Below, piece by piece: positions 44,445 to 54,355 of a stretch of DNA of 64,000 nucleotides (positions are counted from its first letter, which is position 1; each line of letters opens with the position of its first letter). The position numbers were made by a program, and so were the translations under genes. A model generated the notes under the pieces. The model was not told where the DNA came from. It saw only the letters and a program-made list of their open reading frames with translations, and searched no databases. The stretch is from the NCBI GenBank assembly GCA_003151515.1, contig PLXS01000025.1:372001-436000 (forward strand), given 5' to 3'. Source of the stretch: Opitutaceae bacterium (GTDB lineage Bacteria > Verrucomicrobiota > Verrucomicrobiia > Opitutales > Opitutaceae).

Positions 44445-45369
44445 TCGGGGCGACGGACATCCCGTTCGCTATCCCGTCGCCCGTAACGATGGAGCAGATG
44501 GAGATCTTCTCCTTGACCGTGTCCACGTGGATGCGGCCCTTCTCGGTGAACGCCGTGTCCAGCGTCTCCCCGGTCGCGGGGTCGCGCAGGATCTCCGAGC
44601 TGCCCACCTTGAAGACCTGGCCGGCGACCACGCCCTCGCGCGAGCCCCGGTTGATGTAGACCTGGGTGCCCTTGACGAGGACCACGTTGCCGCTCCAGTG
44701 CAGGTTCGGTATCTGCGTCACGATGAAGGAGACGGCGTCGTCGATCGCCTTCTCCATGGCGGTTCCGACGTTGGTCTTCTTGAATCCGCCCATGTCGCCG
44801 CTGAAGTTGCGGTCCGTGAACCCGACCGAGAGCCCGCTGCTCTTCACGGAGCCCAGGACCTTCTTCGAGGCCACCACCTGACCCGTCGTCGAGTCCACGA
44901 CGTAGATCTCCGCGTTGATCTCGGCCGTGTCTCCCCCGCCGCCGAGGCGCACGCCGCCGAAGGCGACGCCGCCGTGCTGGCCCGACGTCGTCTGGAAGTT
45001 CGTTATGACGCCCTTAACAAGCAGCTGGGCCGGGGTCATGTTGCCCTTGACCGGGGTCTTGTCGCCCCCGGCGGTGCGGCCGCCCGCCGCGAAGTCCTGC
45101 TCCTGCATGGCGGCCTGCCTCATGTCGGCCTCGCCGAGCACGATGAACTTGCCGGTCTGCATGAGCGAGTCGGTGAGCATCTCCCCCCACGTGTCCGAGA
45201 GGTTGAACTGCGATCCGGAATAGCCGGAGTGGTTCTCGAACTTGGTGACGGTGATGCTGAACCTGAGGCCGCCGGCAGCGGCGTCGGCCGGGGTGGCGGG
45301 CGCGTCGGCGCGCGCTGAGGCGGCCAACGCCGATGAGATGACAATCGCTAGGAGGGCTAGTTTCTTCAT
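44434..45369 (-). CDS. CsgG-family exported protein
   Basis: A 311-residue exported protein of the CsgG/HfaB-type family. The signal peptide is MKKLALLAIVISSALAASARA. The body has FSITVTKFENHSGYSG, SDTWGEMLTDSLMQTGKFIV and LLVKGVITNFQ, characteristic of the family, and a C-terminal beta module. There is no Cys at the signal-peptide end, so it is not a typical CsgG lipoprotein. E. coli CsgG is a nonameric outer-membrane secretion pore. No curli genes are adjacent, so the substrate is unknown. Confidence 0.82.
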   Translation of the reverse strand: MKKLALLAIVISSALAASARADAPATPADAAAGGLRFSITVTKFENHSGYSGSQFNLSDTWGEMLTDSLMQTGKFIVLGEADMRQAAMQEQDFAAGGRTAGGDKTPVKGNMTPAQLLVKGVITNFQTTSGQHGGVAFGGVRLGGGGDTAEINAEIYVVDSTTGQVVASKKVLGSVKSSGLSVGFTDRNFSGDMGGFKKTNVGTAMEKAIDDAVSFIVTQIPNLHWSGNVVLVKGTQVYINRGSREGVVAGQVFKVGSSEILRDPATGETLDTAFTEKGRIHVDTVKEKISICSIVTGDGIANGMSVAPITP

Positions 45370-45544
45370 GGCTGGACCAGGGCGTTTGCTGTTGGGGTGC
45401 CTCTTGCGCGGGGTGCGCCGATGCGGCCAGCCGCGCATCGCAACCCGCCATCGGGCTTTGGGCCTCTCCCTTTGGGGAAGGCGAACGCTTAAATGGTTGA
45501 AACGGCCTGCCTTGGCAAGAATTACCCCTTGGGGCATGGCCGCT

Positions 45545-47878
45545 TTAGCGCCCGGGGGCGGCCTGGGCCCGGATGAAGGCGTCGTACTCGCTGCGCGCCT
45601 GCGAGAGCCCGGAGATTTCCCCCGAGAGCTGGGTTTCGGCCAGGGTGAGCGCCTCCTGCAGCGAAACGAGCCGCTTTGAGTCCTCCTGGAGGGCGGCCCG
45701 AACCTCGCCCGCATCCTTCGGCTGGCGTTCCTGCGCGGCCGGGGGACCGGAGGCGTCGAGGGCCGGGTCCTCCAGGAGCGCCCTGAGCGCCGGGGAGGCG
45801 AAGTCCTGCCACTTGGCGGCCTGCCGCCTCGCCTCGTCGGCCGAGATTTCGTCCCGGGCGCGGCGCGCCTCCAGGCGCAGGTTGAACAGGTCGCAGCGCA
45901 CCGAAGCCGCCATCCTGCCGTTCTCGCGGGCCTGCCTGCGGTTCTGCCAGAGCGCCGCTGCGTTGGCCGCGATTGCCCGCCGGATGCTCGCAAGCTGGGC
46001 GCGCTCCTGCCCAAGCGCCTGCTCCCGGGTCGGCGGGGCCGGCTGGGCCCTCTTGAACCCGAGCGGGCGCCGGCCCAGGTTCTTGAGCGTCAACTCGTAT
46101 AGGAAATGGGCGTCCGTGTAGTTGTAAAACCTGTAGAACGCCGTCTCCGACACGCCCAGGGGGTTGCCCAGGATGGGTCCGAAGACGACAAGGGCGTCGG
46201 CCAGGCTGGTTGCTGCGAGCGCCAGTCCCGCCAGGGCCCATAGCGGCGGCGTGAGCGCCGGAAGGCCCTGCCACCAGCGCGCCGTGAAGAAGATGAGCGC
46301 CGGGAAGACCGGCTGGTAGAGCCTCGCGATCCAGGTCCCGCTCATCTCCCAGGCGCCTGCGCCAACGGGCGACAGGTTCAGGAAGACGAAGAGGGCGAGG
46401 GTCGTCGCCAGAAGGGCGCCCTCGGCGGCGGCGAGGCGGATCCGCGAGGTGATCGGATTGAGGACGACGGCGAGGAGGAACAGTGCCGGCACGTAGATGA
46501 AGTTCGCCCCGAAGAACGCGTCGGCTCCCGTCGCCGGAATCCGCTCAAGGCTGTGCCACCAGGCCGGTAGGCCGGAGGGGTGAAGGAACGCCAGGGCGAC
46601 CAAGCGGTAGATCGCCGAGTTCGGGTTCTCGATTGCCTGGTGGAACACGAGCCTGAGCGCCACCATCCAGAGAGCCAAGGGGGCCGCCTGCAGGGCCGCC
46701 GAGGCGAGAGCCGCCGCGAACCGGCGCCTGCAGAAGAGGGCCAGCAGCGTCGCGGGGATGAAGTAGACGGCGAGATCGTATCCCAGGTAGGCGACTCCCA
46801 TTGCGAGCGAGATGGCGGCGAATCGCCCGCCCAGGGGGGCGTCGGGCAGGCGCCAGAGCCCGAGCATGAGCAGCAGGCTCGCGGGGAAGATCATGCAGTA
46901 GGTGTACGGGAGGCCCCCCCAGTACGCGGCGCCCGGATAGAGCGCCAGGAGCCAGGCCGCCAGGACAGCGGCCCTCTCCCCGACCCACCGGCGCATCAGC
47001 ACGAGGCCGGCGACGAAGGCGGCGAGGTTCAGGGCGAGGCTCGCCAGCGTGCCCCCGACCTCGAATCCCAGCAGCTTCATGAGCGGCCAGCCGAGCGCCG
47101 GGAAGAGGATTCGTCGAAGCAGCAGGGCGTGGTCCCAGACGGACCTGTCCCTGCCGTCGACGAAGTCGAAGAGCACGCGGAAGTGCGGGTGGTCCTGGTT
47201 GTAGGCGTACCCCGTCTCGGGCTGCACGTAAGGGGCGCTCGTGTTGGCGTACGGCGCAAGCGTGCCGGTGTTGCAGTACAGCCCGAGGAGAAAGAGCGCC
47301 GCCGCGCCGGCAAGATGCCATCGCCACGCCGTGCGCCCGGGGGCCGGCCCGCCCCCCGCCGAGGCGGCGCCCCTTGCCAGGCGCCACCAGAGGGCCACGC
47401 AAGCGGCCAGGCCGATCAGGGCCAGGTCCCCGAGGCCGTCCGTGTAGAGGACCGGCGTCCTGATCGCATACGTCCGGCCGTTCGAGCGCGGGTCGCCCAG
47501 GTCCGTCGCCGAAAACACGATGCGGCCCGGCTCGTGGCAGAAGCGCGACCCGCCGACCAGGGCGACCTCCGCCGGGTCGAAGGCGCGCAGGGAATAGGGG
47601 TGTCCGTCCTCGAGGAAGACCAGGCGGCTGCGCAGGGTCGGCCACCGGTCGGGCTCGCTCCCGTCGAACGGGTAGACGTACGCGAAAGTCTTCTTCTCCG
47701 AGTAGGGCCGGATGCGCGCGGTCTCAAGCCTCACGGTGCGGTCCGGAAGGATGTCCGCGGCGAAGTTGTGGATCACGAGCAGGAACGCCGCCGCCGTCGC
47801 AAGCGCCAGCGCCGCGCGGGCCGCGCGGGCGCCCGGGCGGGCGCTGGGCCTGGCATCCGCGGCCTGCATCGGTCTCAT
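45545..47878 (-). CDS. Large membrane protein, glycosyltransferase-like, with coiled-coil tail
   Basis: A 777-residue protein. Residues about 15-40 are a first membrane helix, then an extracytoplasmic segment (about 45-130), then at least eleven membrane helices (about 145-590) such as LASLALNLAAFVAGLVLMRR and YCMIFPASLLLMLGLWRL. The last 180 residues are charged and mostly helical, probably coiled coil (RRQAKWQDFASPALRALLED, ALQEDSKRLVSLQEAL). The arrangement resembles GT39/GT-C-type proteins, but no catalytic motif is confirmed. The ATG overlaps the end of the FkbM gene by 4 bp. It likely works in surface glycan or glycoprotein synthesis. Confidence 0.65.
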   Translation of the reverse strand: MRPMQAADARPSARPGARAARAALALATAAAFLLVIHNFAADILPDRTVRLETARIRPYSEKKTFAYVYPFDGSEPDRWPTLRSRLVFLEDGHPYSLRAFDPAEVALVGGSRFCHEPGRIVFSATDLGDPRSNGRTYAIRTPVLYTDGLGDLALIGLAACVALWWRLARGAASAGGGPAPGRTAWRWHLAGAAALFLLGLYCNTGTLAPYANTSAPYVQPETGYAYNQDHPHFRVLFDFVDGRDRSVWDHALLLRRILFPALGWPLMKLLGFEVGGTLASLALNLAAFVAGLVLMRRWVGERAAVLAAWLLALYPGAAYWGGLPYTYCMIFPASLLLMLGLWRLPDAPLGGRFAAISLAMGVAYLGYDLAVYFIPATLLALFCRRRFAAALASAALQAAPLALWMVALRLVFHQAIENPNSAIYRLVALAFLHPSGLPAWWHSLERIPATGADAFFGANFIYVPALFLLAVVLNPITSRIRLAAAEGALLATTLALFVFLNLSPVGAGAWEMSGTWIARLYQPVFPALIFFTARWWQGLPALTPPLWALAGLALAATSLADALVVFGPILGNPLGVSETAFYRFYNYTDAHFLYELTLKNLGRRPLGFKRAQPAPPTREQALGQERAQLASIRRAIAANAAALWQNRRQARENGRMAASVRCDLFNLRLEARRARDEISADEARRQAAKWQDFASPALRALLEDPALDASGPPAAQERQPKDAGEVRAALQEDSKRLVSLQEALTLAETQLSGEISGLSQARSEYDAFIRAQAAPGR

Positions 47879-48711
47879 CCGGCGTCCCGCTGCGGGGCGC
47901 GCGGCTGCGAGCGGGACACGAAGACGTCCACGTGGCCCTGCCCCCTCAGCCGTCCGGCCATCGCCAGGAAGGCCGACCTGTCCATCGGCGCCCAGGTGCC
48001 GCAGGAATAGATCCTGAAGCCGAGGGACCGGAGGTAGTCGAAGAGCTGCGCGGGCCCGTCCCCGGCGCGGCGCAGCCACTTCGGGCAGACCTCCAGGTAT
48101 ATCCCGACCGCCTCCACCCGCCTAAGCAGGGACTCCATGCCCTTGAGCACCTTCAGCTCCCATCCCTGCACGTCCACCTTTATCAGGTCCGGCCGCAGGC
48201 CCTCCATGAGAATGTCGAGCGCGGCCACCTCCACCTCGACGGGCCTGCGGAACGTGGAATCGCGCGACTCGCCGAGGTGGTTGTCACCGGAGTTGAGCGT
48301 GAGCCGGCTCAAGACCATCCGCCCCGGCGAGGCGCCAAGCGCCAGGTTGTGGGCCTCGACGTTTGCCGCGGAATTGGCCGCGCAGTTCTCGCGCAGCAGC
48401 GCGAACAGGTCGGGGTCGGGCTCGAAGGCGATCACCCGGCCCGACGGCCCGGCGCCGCTGGCCAGGAAGAGGCTGTAGAGCCCCAGGTTCGCCCCGACGT
48501 CGAGCACGGTCATGCCCGGCCGCACAAGGTGACCGAGCGCGACGCGCTCGGAGGCGCCCATGAGGCCCGCCCTGTGCAGCGCCAGGTAGAGCGTCCGGTC
48601 GAACGTCACGGCCCGCATCCTTAGCCCCCACACCCGCTGCTCCAGGCGCCAGAGGGCGAGCCCGTTGAAGCGGGACGCAAGGCGCCCCATGACCCGTGCG
48701 GCCTGATTCAT
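47875..48711 (-). CDS. FkbM-family methyltransferase
   Basis: A 278-residue SAM-dependent methyltransferase. The SAM loop is TVLDVGANLGLYSLFLAS, followed by VIAFEPDPDLFALLREN; the FkbM signature is LIKVDVQGWELKVLKGM. Members methylate hydroxyls of sugars or polyketides; next to membrane glycosyltransferase-like genes a role in decorating surface glycan is inferred. The ATG at 48711 has GGAGGG 12 bp upstream; an ATG at 48789 is an alternative. Confidence 0.88.
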   Translation of the reverse strand: MNQAARVMGRLASRFNGLALWRLEQRVWGLRMRAVTFDRTLYLALHRAGLMGASERVALGHLVRPGMTVLDVGANLGLYSLFLASGAGPSGRVIAFEPDPDLFALLRENCAANSAANVEAHNLALGASPGRMVLSRLTLNSGDNHLGESRDSTFRRPVEVEVAALDILMEGLRPDLIKVDVQGWELKVLKGMESLLRRVEAVGIYLEVCPKWLRRAGDGPAQLFDYLRSLGFRIYSCGTWAPMDRSAFLAMAGRLRGQGHVDVFVSRSQPRAPQRDAG

Positions 48712-48809
48712 CTGGTTGCGGATCCCTCCACGCGCGTTTCGGTAGCCATGAAGCCGAGCCCGCAATTGGGAACGCCAAGGGGGCCCCAAGTCGACGCAAC
48801 GTTGAACGC

Positions 48810-48817
48810 ATTGTATA
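48810..48817 (-). promoter_or_regulatory. Possible -10 region upstream of FkbM gene
   Basis: TATACAAT on the minus strand inside an AT-rich stretch (48805-48870), which stands out in the surrounding high-GC sequence. No matching -35 at the usual distance. Probably part of the promoter for the FkbM/membrane-protein pair. Confidence 0.3.
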
Positions 48818-48894
48818 ACCCCATTGCCGATGAATACGTTAAATACTTATCATCAAAGAGCCGGGATGGTGCCGGCCCCTGCAGATTGCAAGGA

Positions 48895-51354
48895 CTAATG
48901 CCCCGGCTCCATGCGAAAGGCCCTGAGCACCTGGCCCGAGAAGCGCGGGGCGACGACCGAGCCGCCAACCGGATTCTCCCCGAAATAGACCGGGAGCCTG
49001 TCGAGGTCTGGCGTGTCCTTTTCGAGATCAAGAACGGCGGCGCCGTCGACCAGGATCCTGGCCGAGCGCTTGATCGCGGGCTGGCGCCCGGCGGGCACGG
49101 AGCCCCATCCCGCAGCCCCGACGTCCGGGAACAGCGATCCGAACGAGTATTCCACGTCGATTGGCCTGCCGGCGCCCGCGCGAACCGGCCGGCTCTCCTC
49201 GACGCCGACTCCCCAGACCTCGATTCCAAACACCGCGCTGCCGTCGGGGCGCACCCTCACGTAGCCCAGGACCGCCCGCCCCGGGATGCCCGCGACGACA
49301 AGGGGCTCGGCCGTCCCGTTGCCGGCGGGCGCCAGAACGACCTGCAGGCGCGCGGGGCCCCAGGCCACTCCCTGCCCGGGCGCGCGGGGGACGGGCGGCA
49401 GCCCGCCCCTCCTCGCGCTTAAGATCGTGCCGAAGAACTGGGCGCCCGCCGCGTCCGCCTCCACGGTGTTCACTCCGGCGTAGACCTCGCCGGGCCGCGC
49501 GTCGTGGCCGGGGGCAAACTCGCGAAGCAGCGGCCGGCCGTCGAGCGACGCATAGACGAGATGGCGCAGGATCGCGTCGTCTGCGGGATCCTCGCCCGCG
49601 AGGGAGCCGGGGGGCATGAGCGAGCCGCTGAACAGGCGCAGCGTGCGGCGCTCGCCCGCTGCGTAGGCGAACGGCTCGCTGTTGACGAGCGTGCTACCCA
49701 TCGCCTCGAAGCCGAGCGTCGCCTGCGAGGCCGACACGTACCTAACGAAGAACAGGTCGCCGTTGCCCCTGGGCCCGATGGACAGCAGGGGCTCGAAGAA
49801 TCCCGCCCGCCCCTGGGGAAACGCGAGCTCCACGGTCACCAGGCCGTGCGCGTCCCCGCGCACGTGCTCGGCCTCGGGCACCGCCATGCGCACGAGGCGC
49901 ATGCGCTGGTCGATCGAGAAGCGCAGCCTGCGCATCTCCCTCGAGTCGCCCTCCATGACGAACGGCCGGTACTGCATCGGGTGCGGGCTCGCCAGCAGCG
50001 TCTCCAGCGGCTCGGCGCGAAGCACCTCGGGCTCGAGCACGAAATGGTCCACGTTGACTAGGCGGTAATAGCTCCTGCCGTCCTCGATGGGGGGCCGCGC
50101 CCTCAGGACGGCCTCGGCCCGCGCCCTGAAGTCGCGCGGGAATTCCTGCGAGAGCGGGACCGAGAGGGTCGCGAACGCGTTCACGACGAGCACGGCCGCG
50201 GCCGCGCCGGCCGCAAGGCGCCCGTGGCGCCAGCGCTGGCACAGCCAGTCGAGGCCGAGGCCGAAGCCCAGGATGAGGAACGGGGCGAGCTGGCGCTGGT
50301 GCCTACCGTGGACGACGAGGTTGTGGCGGATGTCGGAGTTGACGATGAACACCAGGTAGACCGCGAGGAACCCGGCCGCGGCGAGCCTGAGCGCGGTCAC
50401 GCGCCCCGGCGCGGCGCCGGCGCGAAGCTCGAGGACCAAGGCGGCGGCGAACACGGCCACCCAGAGGAACAGCGAGGCCCTCTCCGAGTAGAAGAAGTAG
50501 ACCCAGGAGTTGATGCCCGAGCGGAAGTCCACGCCGCCCACGGCCTGGTACTTGGTGATCTCCACCATGTCGTGGTAGAGGGTGCCGGCCCCGAGGCGGC
50601 TCAGGCCAAGGAACGCCAGGACGACAGCCGCGAAGCCCAGGCCCGCGCCGGCAAGCCTCCCCGCGAATCCGGCGGGGCCTCGCCCCTGCCAGAGCGCGTG
50701 CACGAGGAGCGTCGCCCCGGCCAGCTGCCAGTAGCCGTAGTAGCAGAAGAACGCCCATGCTGCGAGCGCCCCCACGGCGAGGGTGCGCACCCACCCCGCC
50801 GGCCTCCTCAGGCCGATCCACGTGGCCAGCAGCGCAAAGAACATGGACAGGTCGTAGGGGACGACGAACCTCGCGTAGGCGAACAGGGTGGCGCTCGTCG
50901 CCGCCGCGAGGAGCGTCGCGTCGAATGCCATCCGCGAGCCGCCCAGCCGGCGGGCGATCGCCGCCAGCAATAGGACGCAGAGCGCCGAGAACATGCTGAA
51001 GAAGTACGCCGGCACGTGGTCGTTCGGCCCGGTGCGCAGCTCAACCAGCTCGGGCACGATGCCCGCAAGCTTGTAGCCTATGTGGTCGGCAAAGGAGCTC
51101 GCGTGGGGCTCGATGGCGTAGACAAGGGCCTCCCTGACCCTCCCCTTGAGGAGCAGCGCCGCCGCCTCGCGGGCGGTGCGGAACTTCGCCTCGTCGTAGA
51201 AGTAGTGCTGCCCCCCCCTGGAGACGAGGACGAGCCTGGAGATTACCGTGAAGGCGAGGACTGCGGCCACGAAGAGCCGCTGAAGCGCCCGCGCCCGGGG
51301 GGCCGGGGCCGCCTGCGCGGGCGAATCTGGGGTGCGGGGCGGGCTGGGCGGCAT
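48895..51354 (-). CDS. Membrane glycosyltransferase-like (GT-C/PMT-type) with C-terminal extracytoplasmic domain
   Basis: An 819-residue protein. Residues about 28-430 contain roughly a dozen membrane helices; the first loop carries YFYDEAKFRTAREAA, reminiscent of the acidic catalytic motif of GT39/GT-C enzymes. The last 390 residues are soluble and beta-rich (GLVTVELAFPQGRAGFFEPL, YVSASQATLGFEAMGS), like a lectin or jelly-roll domain outside the cell. It is a plausible lipid-linked sugar transferase for surface glycans. The ATG at 51354 has a purine-rich GGGGGG about 5-6 bp upstream. Confidence 0.7.
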   Translation of the reverse strand: MPPSPPRTPDSPAQAAPAPRARALQRLFVAAVLAFTVISRLVLVSRGGQHYFYDEAKFRTAREAAALLLKGRVREALVYAIEPHASSFADHIGYKLAGIVPELVELRTGPNDHVPAYFFSMFSALCVLLLAAIARRLGGSRMAFDATLLAAATSATLFAYARFVVPYDLSMFFALLATWIGLRRPAGWVRTLAVGALAAWAFFCYYGYWQLAGATLLVHALWQGRGPAGFAGRLAGAGLGFAAVVLAFLGLSRLGAGTLYHDMVEITKYQAVGGVDFRSGINSWVYFFYSERASLFLWVAVFAAALVLELRAGAAPGRVTALRLAAAGFLAVYLVFIVNSDIRHNLVVHGRHQRQLAPFLILGFGLGLDWLCQRWRHGRLAAGAAAAVLVVNAFATLSVPLSQEFPRDFRARAEAVLRARPPIEDGRSYYRLVNVDHFVLEPEVLRAEPLETLLASPHPMQYRPFVMEGDSREMRRLRFSIDQRMRLVRMAVPEAEHVRGDAHGLVTVELAFPQGRAGFFEPLLSIGPRGNGDLFFVRYVSASQATLGFEAMGSTLVNSEPFAYAAGERRTLRLFSGSLMPPGSLAGEDPADDAILRHLVYASLDGRPLLREFAPGHDARPGEVYAGVNTVEADAAGAQFFGTILSARRGGLPPVPRAPGQGVAWGPARLQVVLAPAGNGTAEPLVVAGIPGRAVLGYVRVRPDGSAVFGIEVWGVGVEESRPVRAGAGRPIDVEYSFGSLFPDVGAAGWGSVPAGRQPAIKRSARILVDGAAVLDLEKDTPDLDRLPVYFGENPVGGSVVAPRFSGQVLRAFRMEPGH

Positions 51355-51487
51355 TCGCACCCCCCAGTCGATCCCCGGGCACCGGCCCTAGTCAAACCCT
51401 GCCTTGGCCGGCGCGCCCGCGGCGGCGCACATTGTGCTCGCGGCGCGAATTCCAAGACAAATAATGCGCAGCTTCTGCCAAGAGTCA

Positions 51488-51516
51488 TTGAGCCGGTTTA
51501 GCCCTTATGCAATAGT
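51488..51516 (+). promoter_or_regulatory. Candidate nuo operon promoter
   Basis: TTGAGC (51488-51493) and AATAGT (51511-51516) are separated by 17 bp, 15 bp before the nuoA ATG. Each box has four of six consensus positions. It would give a very short leader. Confidence 0.4.
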
Positions 51517-51531
51517 ATCACAGACGGCACC

Positions 51532-51903
51532 ATGAATCCCCACCCTTTCGCGTTCCTTGCCCTGTACGCGGCAGTCGCGGCGGCGTTCCCGCTCCTGCTG
51601 CTGGGGGTCGCGCAGCTGTGGTTCCGATTCTTCCAGCCGGGTGCGCCCGGTGAGGTCAAGAACTCCGTCTACGAATGCGGGATACCCTCCTCCGGCGACT
51701 CGTGGATCCAGTTCAAGGCGCACTACTACCTCTACGCCATCCTCTTCCTCATCTTCGACGTGGAGGTCCTCTTCCTGCTGCCCTTCGCGGTCGCCTTCAC
51801 GGCGCTTCCCGCCGGGGCGCTCCTGGCCATGCTCGTCTTCATCCTGCTGCTCGCGGAGGGCCTGGTCTGGGCGTGGAACCGCGGGCACCTCGAGTGGAAA
51901 TAA
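51532..51903 (+). CDS. nuoA: NADH-quinone oxidoreductase subunit A
   Basis: A 123-residue membrane subunit with three helices. The conserved loop [20 protein letters not shown] and [12 protein letters not shown] are diagnostic. It sits beside the quinone tunnel at the joint between arms. First gene of the nuo operon; the next gene starts 1 bp after its stop codon. Confidence 0.95.
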   Translation: MNPHPFAFLALYAAVAAAFPLLLLGVAQLWFRFFQPGAPGEVKNSVYECGIPSSGDSWIQFKAHYYLYAILFLIFDVEVLFLLPFAVAFTALPAGALLAMLVFILLLAEGLVWAWNRGHLEWK

Positions 51904-51904
51904 G

Positions 51905-52528
51905 ATGAGCGAGCCCGCCCCCGCCGCCCCTGCCGTGACGGATGCCGAGCGGGCCGAGCTGCGCCGCCACGGGATGCTGCTGACGAGCATCGAGGAGCTT
52001 TGCGACTGGGGCCGAAGCCACTCGGTGTGGCCGCTGCAGTTCGGGCTCGCCTGCTGCGCCATCGAGATGATCGCGGCGTCGATGGCGCGCTTCGACATCG
52101 CGCGCTTCGGCTCCGAGGTGTTCCGGCCGTCGCCGCGCCAGGCCGACCTGCTGATCGTCTCCGGAACGGTAACCAAGAAGATGGCCCCCATGGTGGTTCG
52201 CATCTGGAACCAGATGCCGGAGCCCAAGTACTGCATCGCCATGGGCGCGTGCGCCATCTCGGGCGGCCCCTTCAAGCAGGGCTACAACGTCCTCAAGGGC
52301 ATCGACAGGTTCGTCCCCGTCGACATCTACGTACCGGGCTGCCCCCCGAGGCCCGAGGCCCTCTTGCACGGCCTCATCAAGCTCCAGGAGAAGATCCGCG
52401 GCCAGAGGCTCGGCACCCCGGCGCCCAGCGAATGCCCGGTGCCGGAATACGCGGCGCACGACCTCGACCCCACCAAGAACCCGCAGCTCTGGCAGCCGCC
52501 GGTGCTCGTGCGGAAGGAGGGCGCCTAG
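51905..52528 (+). CDS. nuoB: NADH-quinone oxidoreductase subunit B
   Basis: A 207-residue subunit carrying cluster N2, the last iron-sulphur cluster before quinone. Ligands are in [19 protein letters not shown] and [25 protein letters not shown] is typical. The C-terminal tail of about 40 residues is longer than in short homologues. It starts 1 bp after nuoA. Confidence 0.95.
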   Translation: MSEPAPAAPAVTDAERAELRRHGMLLTSIEELCDWGRSHSVWPLQFGLACCAIEMIAASMARFDIARFGSEVFRPSPRQADLLIVSGTVTKKMAPMVVRIWNQMPEPKYCIAMGACAISGGPFKQGYNVLKGIDRFVPVDIYVPGCPPRPEALLHGLIKLQEKIRGQRLGTPAPSECPVPEYAAHDLDPTKNPQLWQPPVLVRKEGA

Positions 52529-52541
52529 GCGCACCCCCGCG

Positions 52542-53168
52542 ATGGAGACCACCGAGCAGATCCGCGAGCGAATCCTGGCTAGCCTCCCCGGAGCGCAGGT
52601 GTCGCTTGTCACGAACCCGGGGTTGGCCGCGCAGCACTCGCTCCTCTTGGGGGCCGCGCACGCCCTGCAGGCCGCCCTCTTGCTCAGGGACGACGCGGCC
52701 CTGCGCCTGGACTTCTGCTCCAACGTCACCGGCGTCGACTGGCCCGAGCGCGAGGTGAGCGAGGCGGACCCCACGGCCCCGGGCGGCAAGGTCAAGCGCG
52801 TCGTCCCCGGCTTCCTCGAGGTGGTCTACCACCTCTACTCGGTCGCCCTCGGGCACGGGCCGCTTGTCGTGCGGATGCGCACCGCGAACCGCTCCGACCA
52901 GGTGACACTCCCGTCGCTCACCCCCGTGTGGCGCTCGTGCGAGTTCCAGGAGCGCGAGGTCTTCGACCTCTTCGGCGTCGTCTTCGCCGGCCACCCGGAC
53001 CTGCGCCGCATCCTGATGTGGGACGAGTTCAAGGACCATCCCATGCGCAAGGACTACGTCGAGCCCGACGACTTCGAGTGGGAGCCGACGCCGCACGGCG
53101 ACGTCCTTGAGCGGGCCAGGCGCCACTATCCCGCCCCGGCGCGGCCGGCGAAGGAGCCCGCCCCGTGA
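52542..53168 (+). CDS. nuoC: NADH-quinone oxidoreductase subunit C
   Basis: A 208-residue 30-kDa-type subunit. Signatures are [40 protein letters not shown] and HPMRKDYV. It is separate from NuoD here, not fused as in enterobacteria. It overlaps nuoD by 4 bp. Confidence 0.93.
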   Translation: METTEQIRERILASLPGAQVSLVTNPGLAAQHSLLLGAAHALQAALLLRDDAALRLDFCSNVTGVDWPEREVSEADPTAPGGKVKRVVPGFLEVVYHLYSVALGHGPLVVRMRTANRSDQVTLPSLTPVWRSCEFQEREVFDLFGVVFAGHPDLRRILMWDEFKDHPMRKDYVEPDDFEWEPTPHGDVLERARRHYPAPARPAKEPAP

Positions 53169-54337
53169 ACCCCTCCGGCCTGCCCCCCCTGGCCTCGCTC
53201 CCGGGCCCGCAGATCCGCGCCGTCCACGACGAGCTGCACGGCGACCTGCTCGAGCTCTCGATGGGCCCGCACCACCCCTCCACCCACGGGGTCTTCCGGA
53301 TGGTGGTGACGCTCGACGGCGAGACGGTCGTCAAGCTCAAGCCCGTGTTCGGCTACCTGCACCGCAACCACGAGAAGATCGCCGAGGGCGCCTCCTACCT
53401 GGGGTCGATGCCGTACACGGACCGCCTCGACTACCTCTGCTCGATGACGAACAACTGGTCGTACGCGCTCGCCGTGGAGCGCCTCGCCGGCCAGGCGGTG
53501 TCCGAGCGCGCCGAGTACGTGCGCGTGATCCTCGCGGAGCTCACGCGCCTTTTGAACCACACCTGCCTCGCGGGCTTCCTCCTGCAGGACGGCGGCGCCA
53601 GCGGCACGCCGCTCATGTACGCGTTCCGGGAGCGCGAGAAGATCCTCGACCTGTTCGAGTCGCTGAGCGGCTCGCGCATGATGTGCAACTACCAGCGCTT
53701 CGGCGGATGCCGCGCCGACCCGTCGCCGGCCTGGCTCGACTCGGCGCGGGCGCTCGTGGACGGCTACGGGCGCTTCCTGGACGAGTACGAGGCCCTGCTC
53801 ACCGGAAACGAGATCCTCATGGCGCGCACCCAGGGCATCGGCCGGCTCTCGCCGCAGCTGGCCGTGAGCGCGGGCGTGACGGGCCCGATGCTGCGGGCGG
53901 CGGGCGTCGGCTACGACATCCGCAAGGTCGACGGCTACGGCTTCTACCCGCGCTTCACGTTCAGGGTGCCGATCGGCGCCGACGGCGACACGTACGACCG
54001 CTACATGGTGCGCATCCTCGAGATGAGGGAGTCGATCGGGATCCTGCGCCAGGCGCTGCGCGACATCCCGGCAGGCCCGATCCTGGACCCGAAGGCGAAG
54101 CAGCGCGGCCTCAGGCCCAAGGCGGGCGAGGTCTACAGCCGGATCGAGGGCCCCAAGGGCGAGATCGGCTTCTTCCTCATCAGCGACGGCGGCCCGAACC
54201 CGTACCGCTACCGCGTGCGCCCGCCCTCACTCATCAACCTGACGATCCTCGAGGACATGTGCCTGGGCCAGTCGATCGCGGATTCCGTCGTCATCCTGGG
54301 AAGCGTCGACATCGTCCTCGGGGAGGTCGACCGCTAG
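53165..54337 (+). CDS. nuoD: NADH-quinone oxidoreductase subunit D
   Basis: A 390-residue 49-kDa-type subunit that forms the quinone site with NuoB. Features are [16 protein letters not shown] (the quinone-site His), [33 protein letters not shown] and the C-terminal [13 protein letters not shown]. Length is normal. It starts GTG within the end of nuoC. Confidence 0.95.
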   Translation: MNPSGLPPLASLPGPQIRAVHDELHGDLLELSMGPHHPSTHGVFRMVVTLDGETVVKLKPVFGYLHRNHEKIAEGASYLGSMPYTDRLDYLCSMTNNWSYALAVERLAGQAVSERAEYVRVILAELTRLLNHTCLAGFLLQDGGASGTPLMYAFREREKILDLFESLSGSRMMCNYQRFGGCRADPSPAWLDSARALVDGYGRFLDEYEALLTGNEILMARTQGIGRLSPQLAVSAGVTGPMLRAAGVGYDIRKVDGYGFYPRFTFRVPIGADGDTYDRYMVRILEMRESIGILRQALRDIPAGPILDPKAKQRGLRPKAGEVYSRIEGPKGEIGFFLISDGGPNPYRYRVRPPSLINLTILEDMCLGQSIADSVVILGSVDIVLGEVDR

Positions 54338-54355
54338 GAGCCCAACAGGCCGCCC

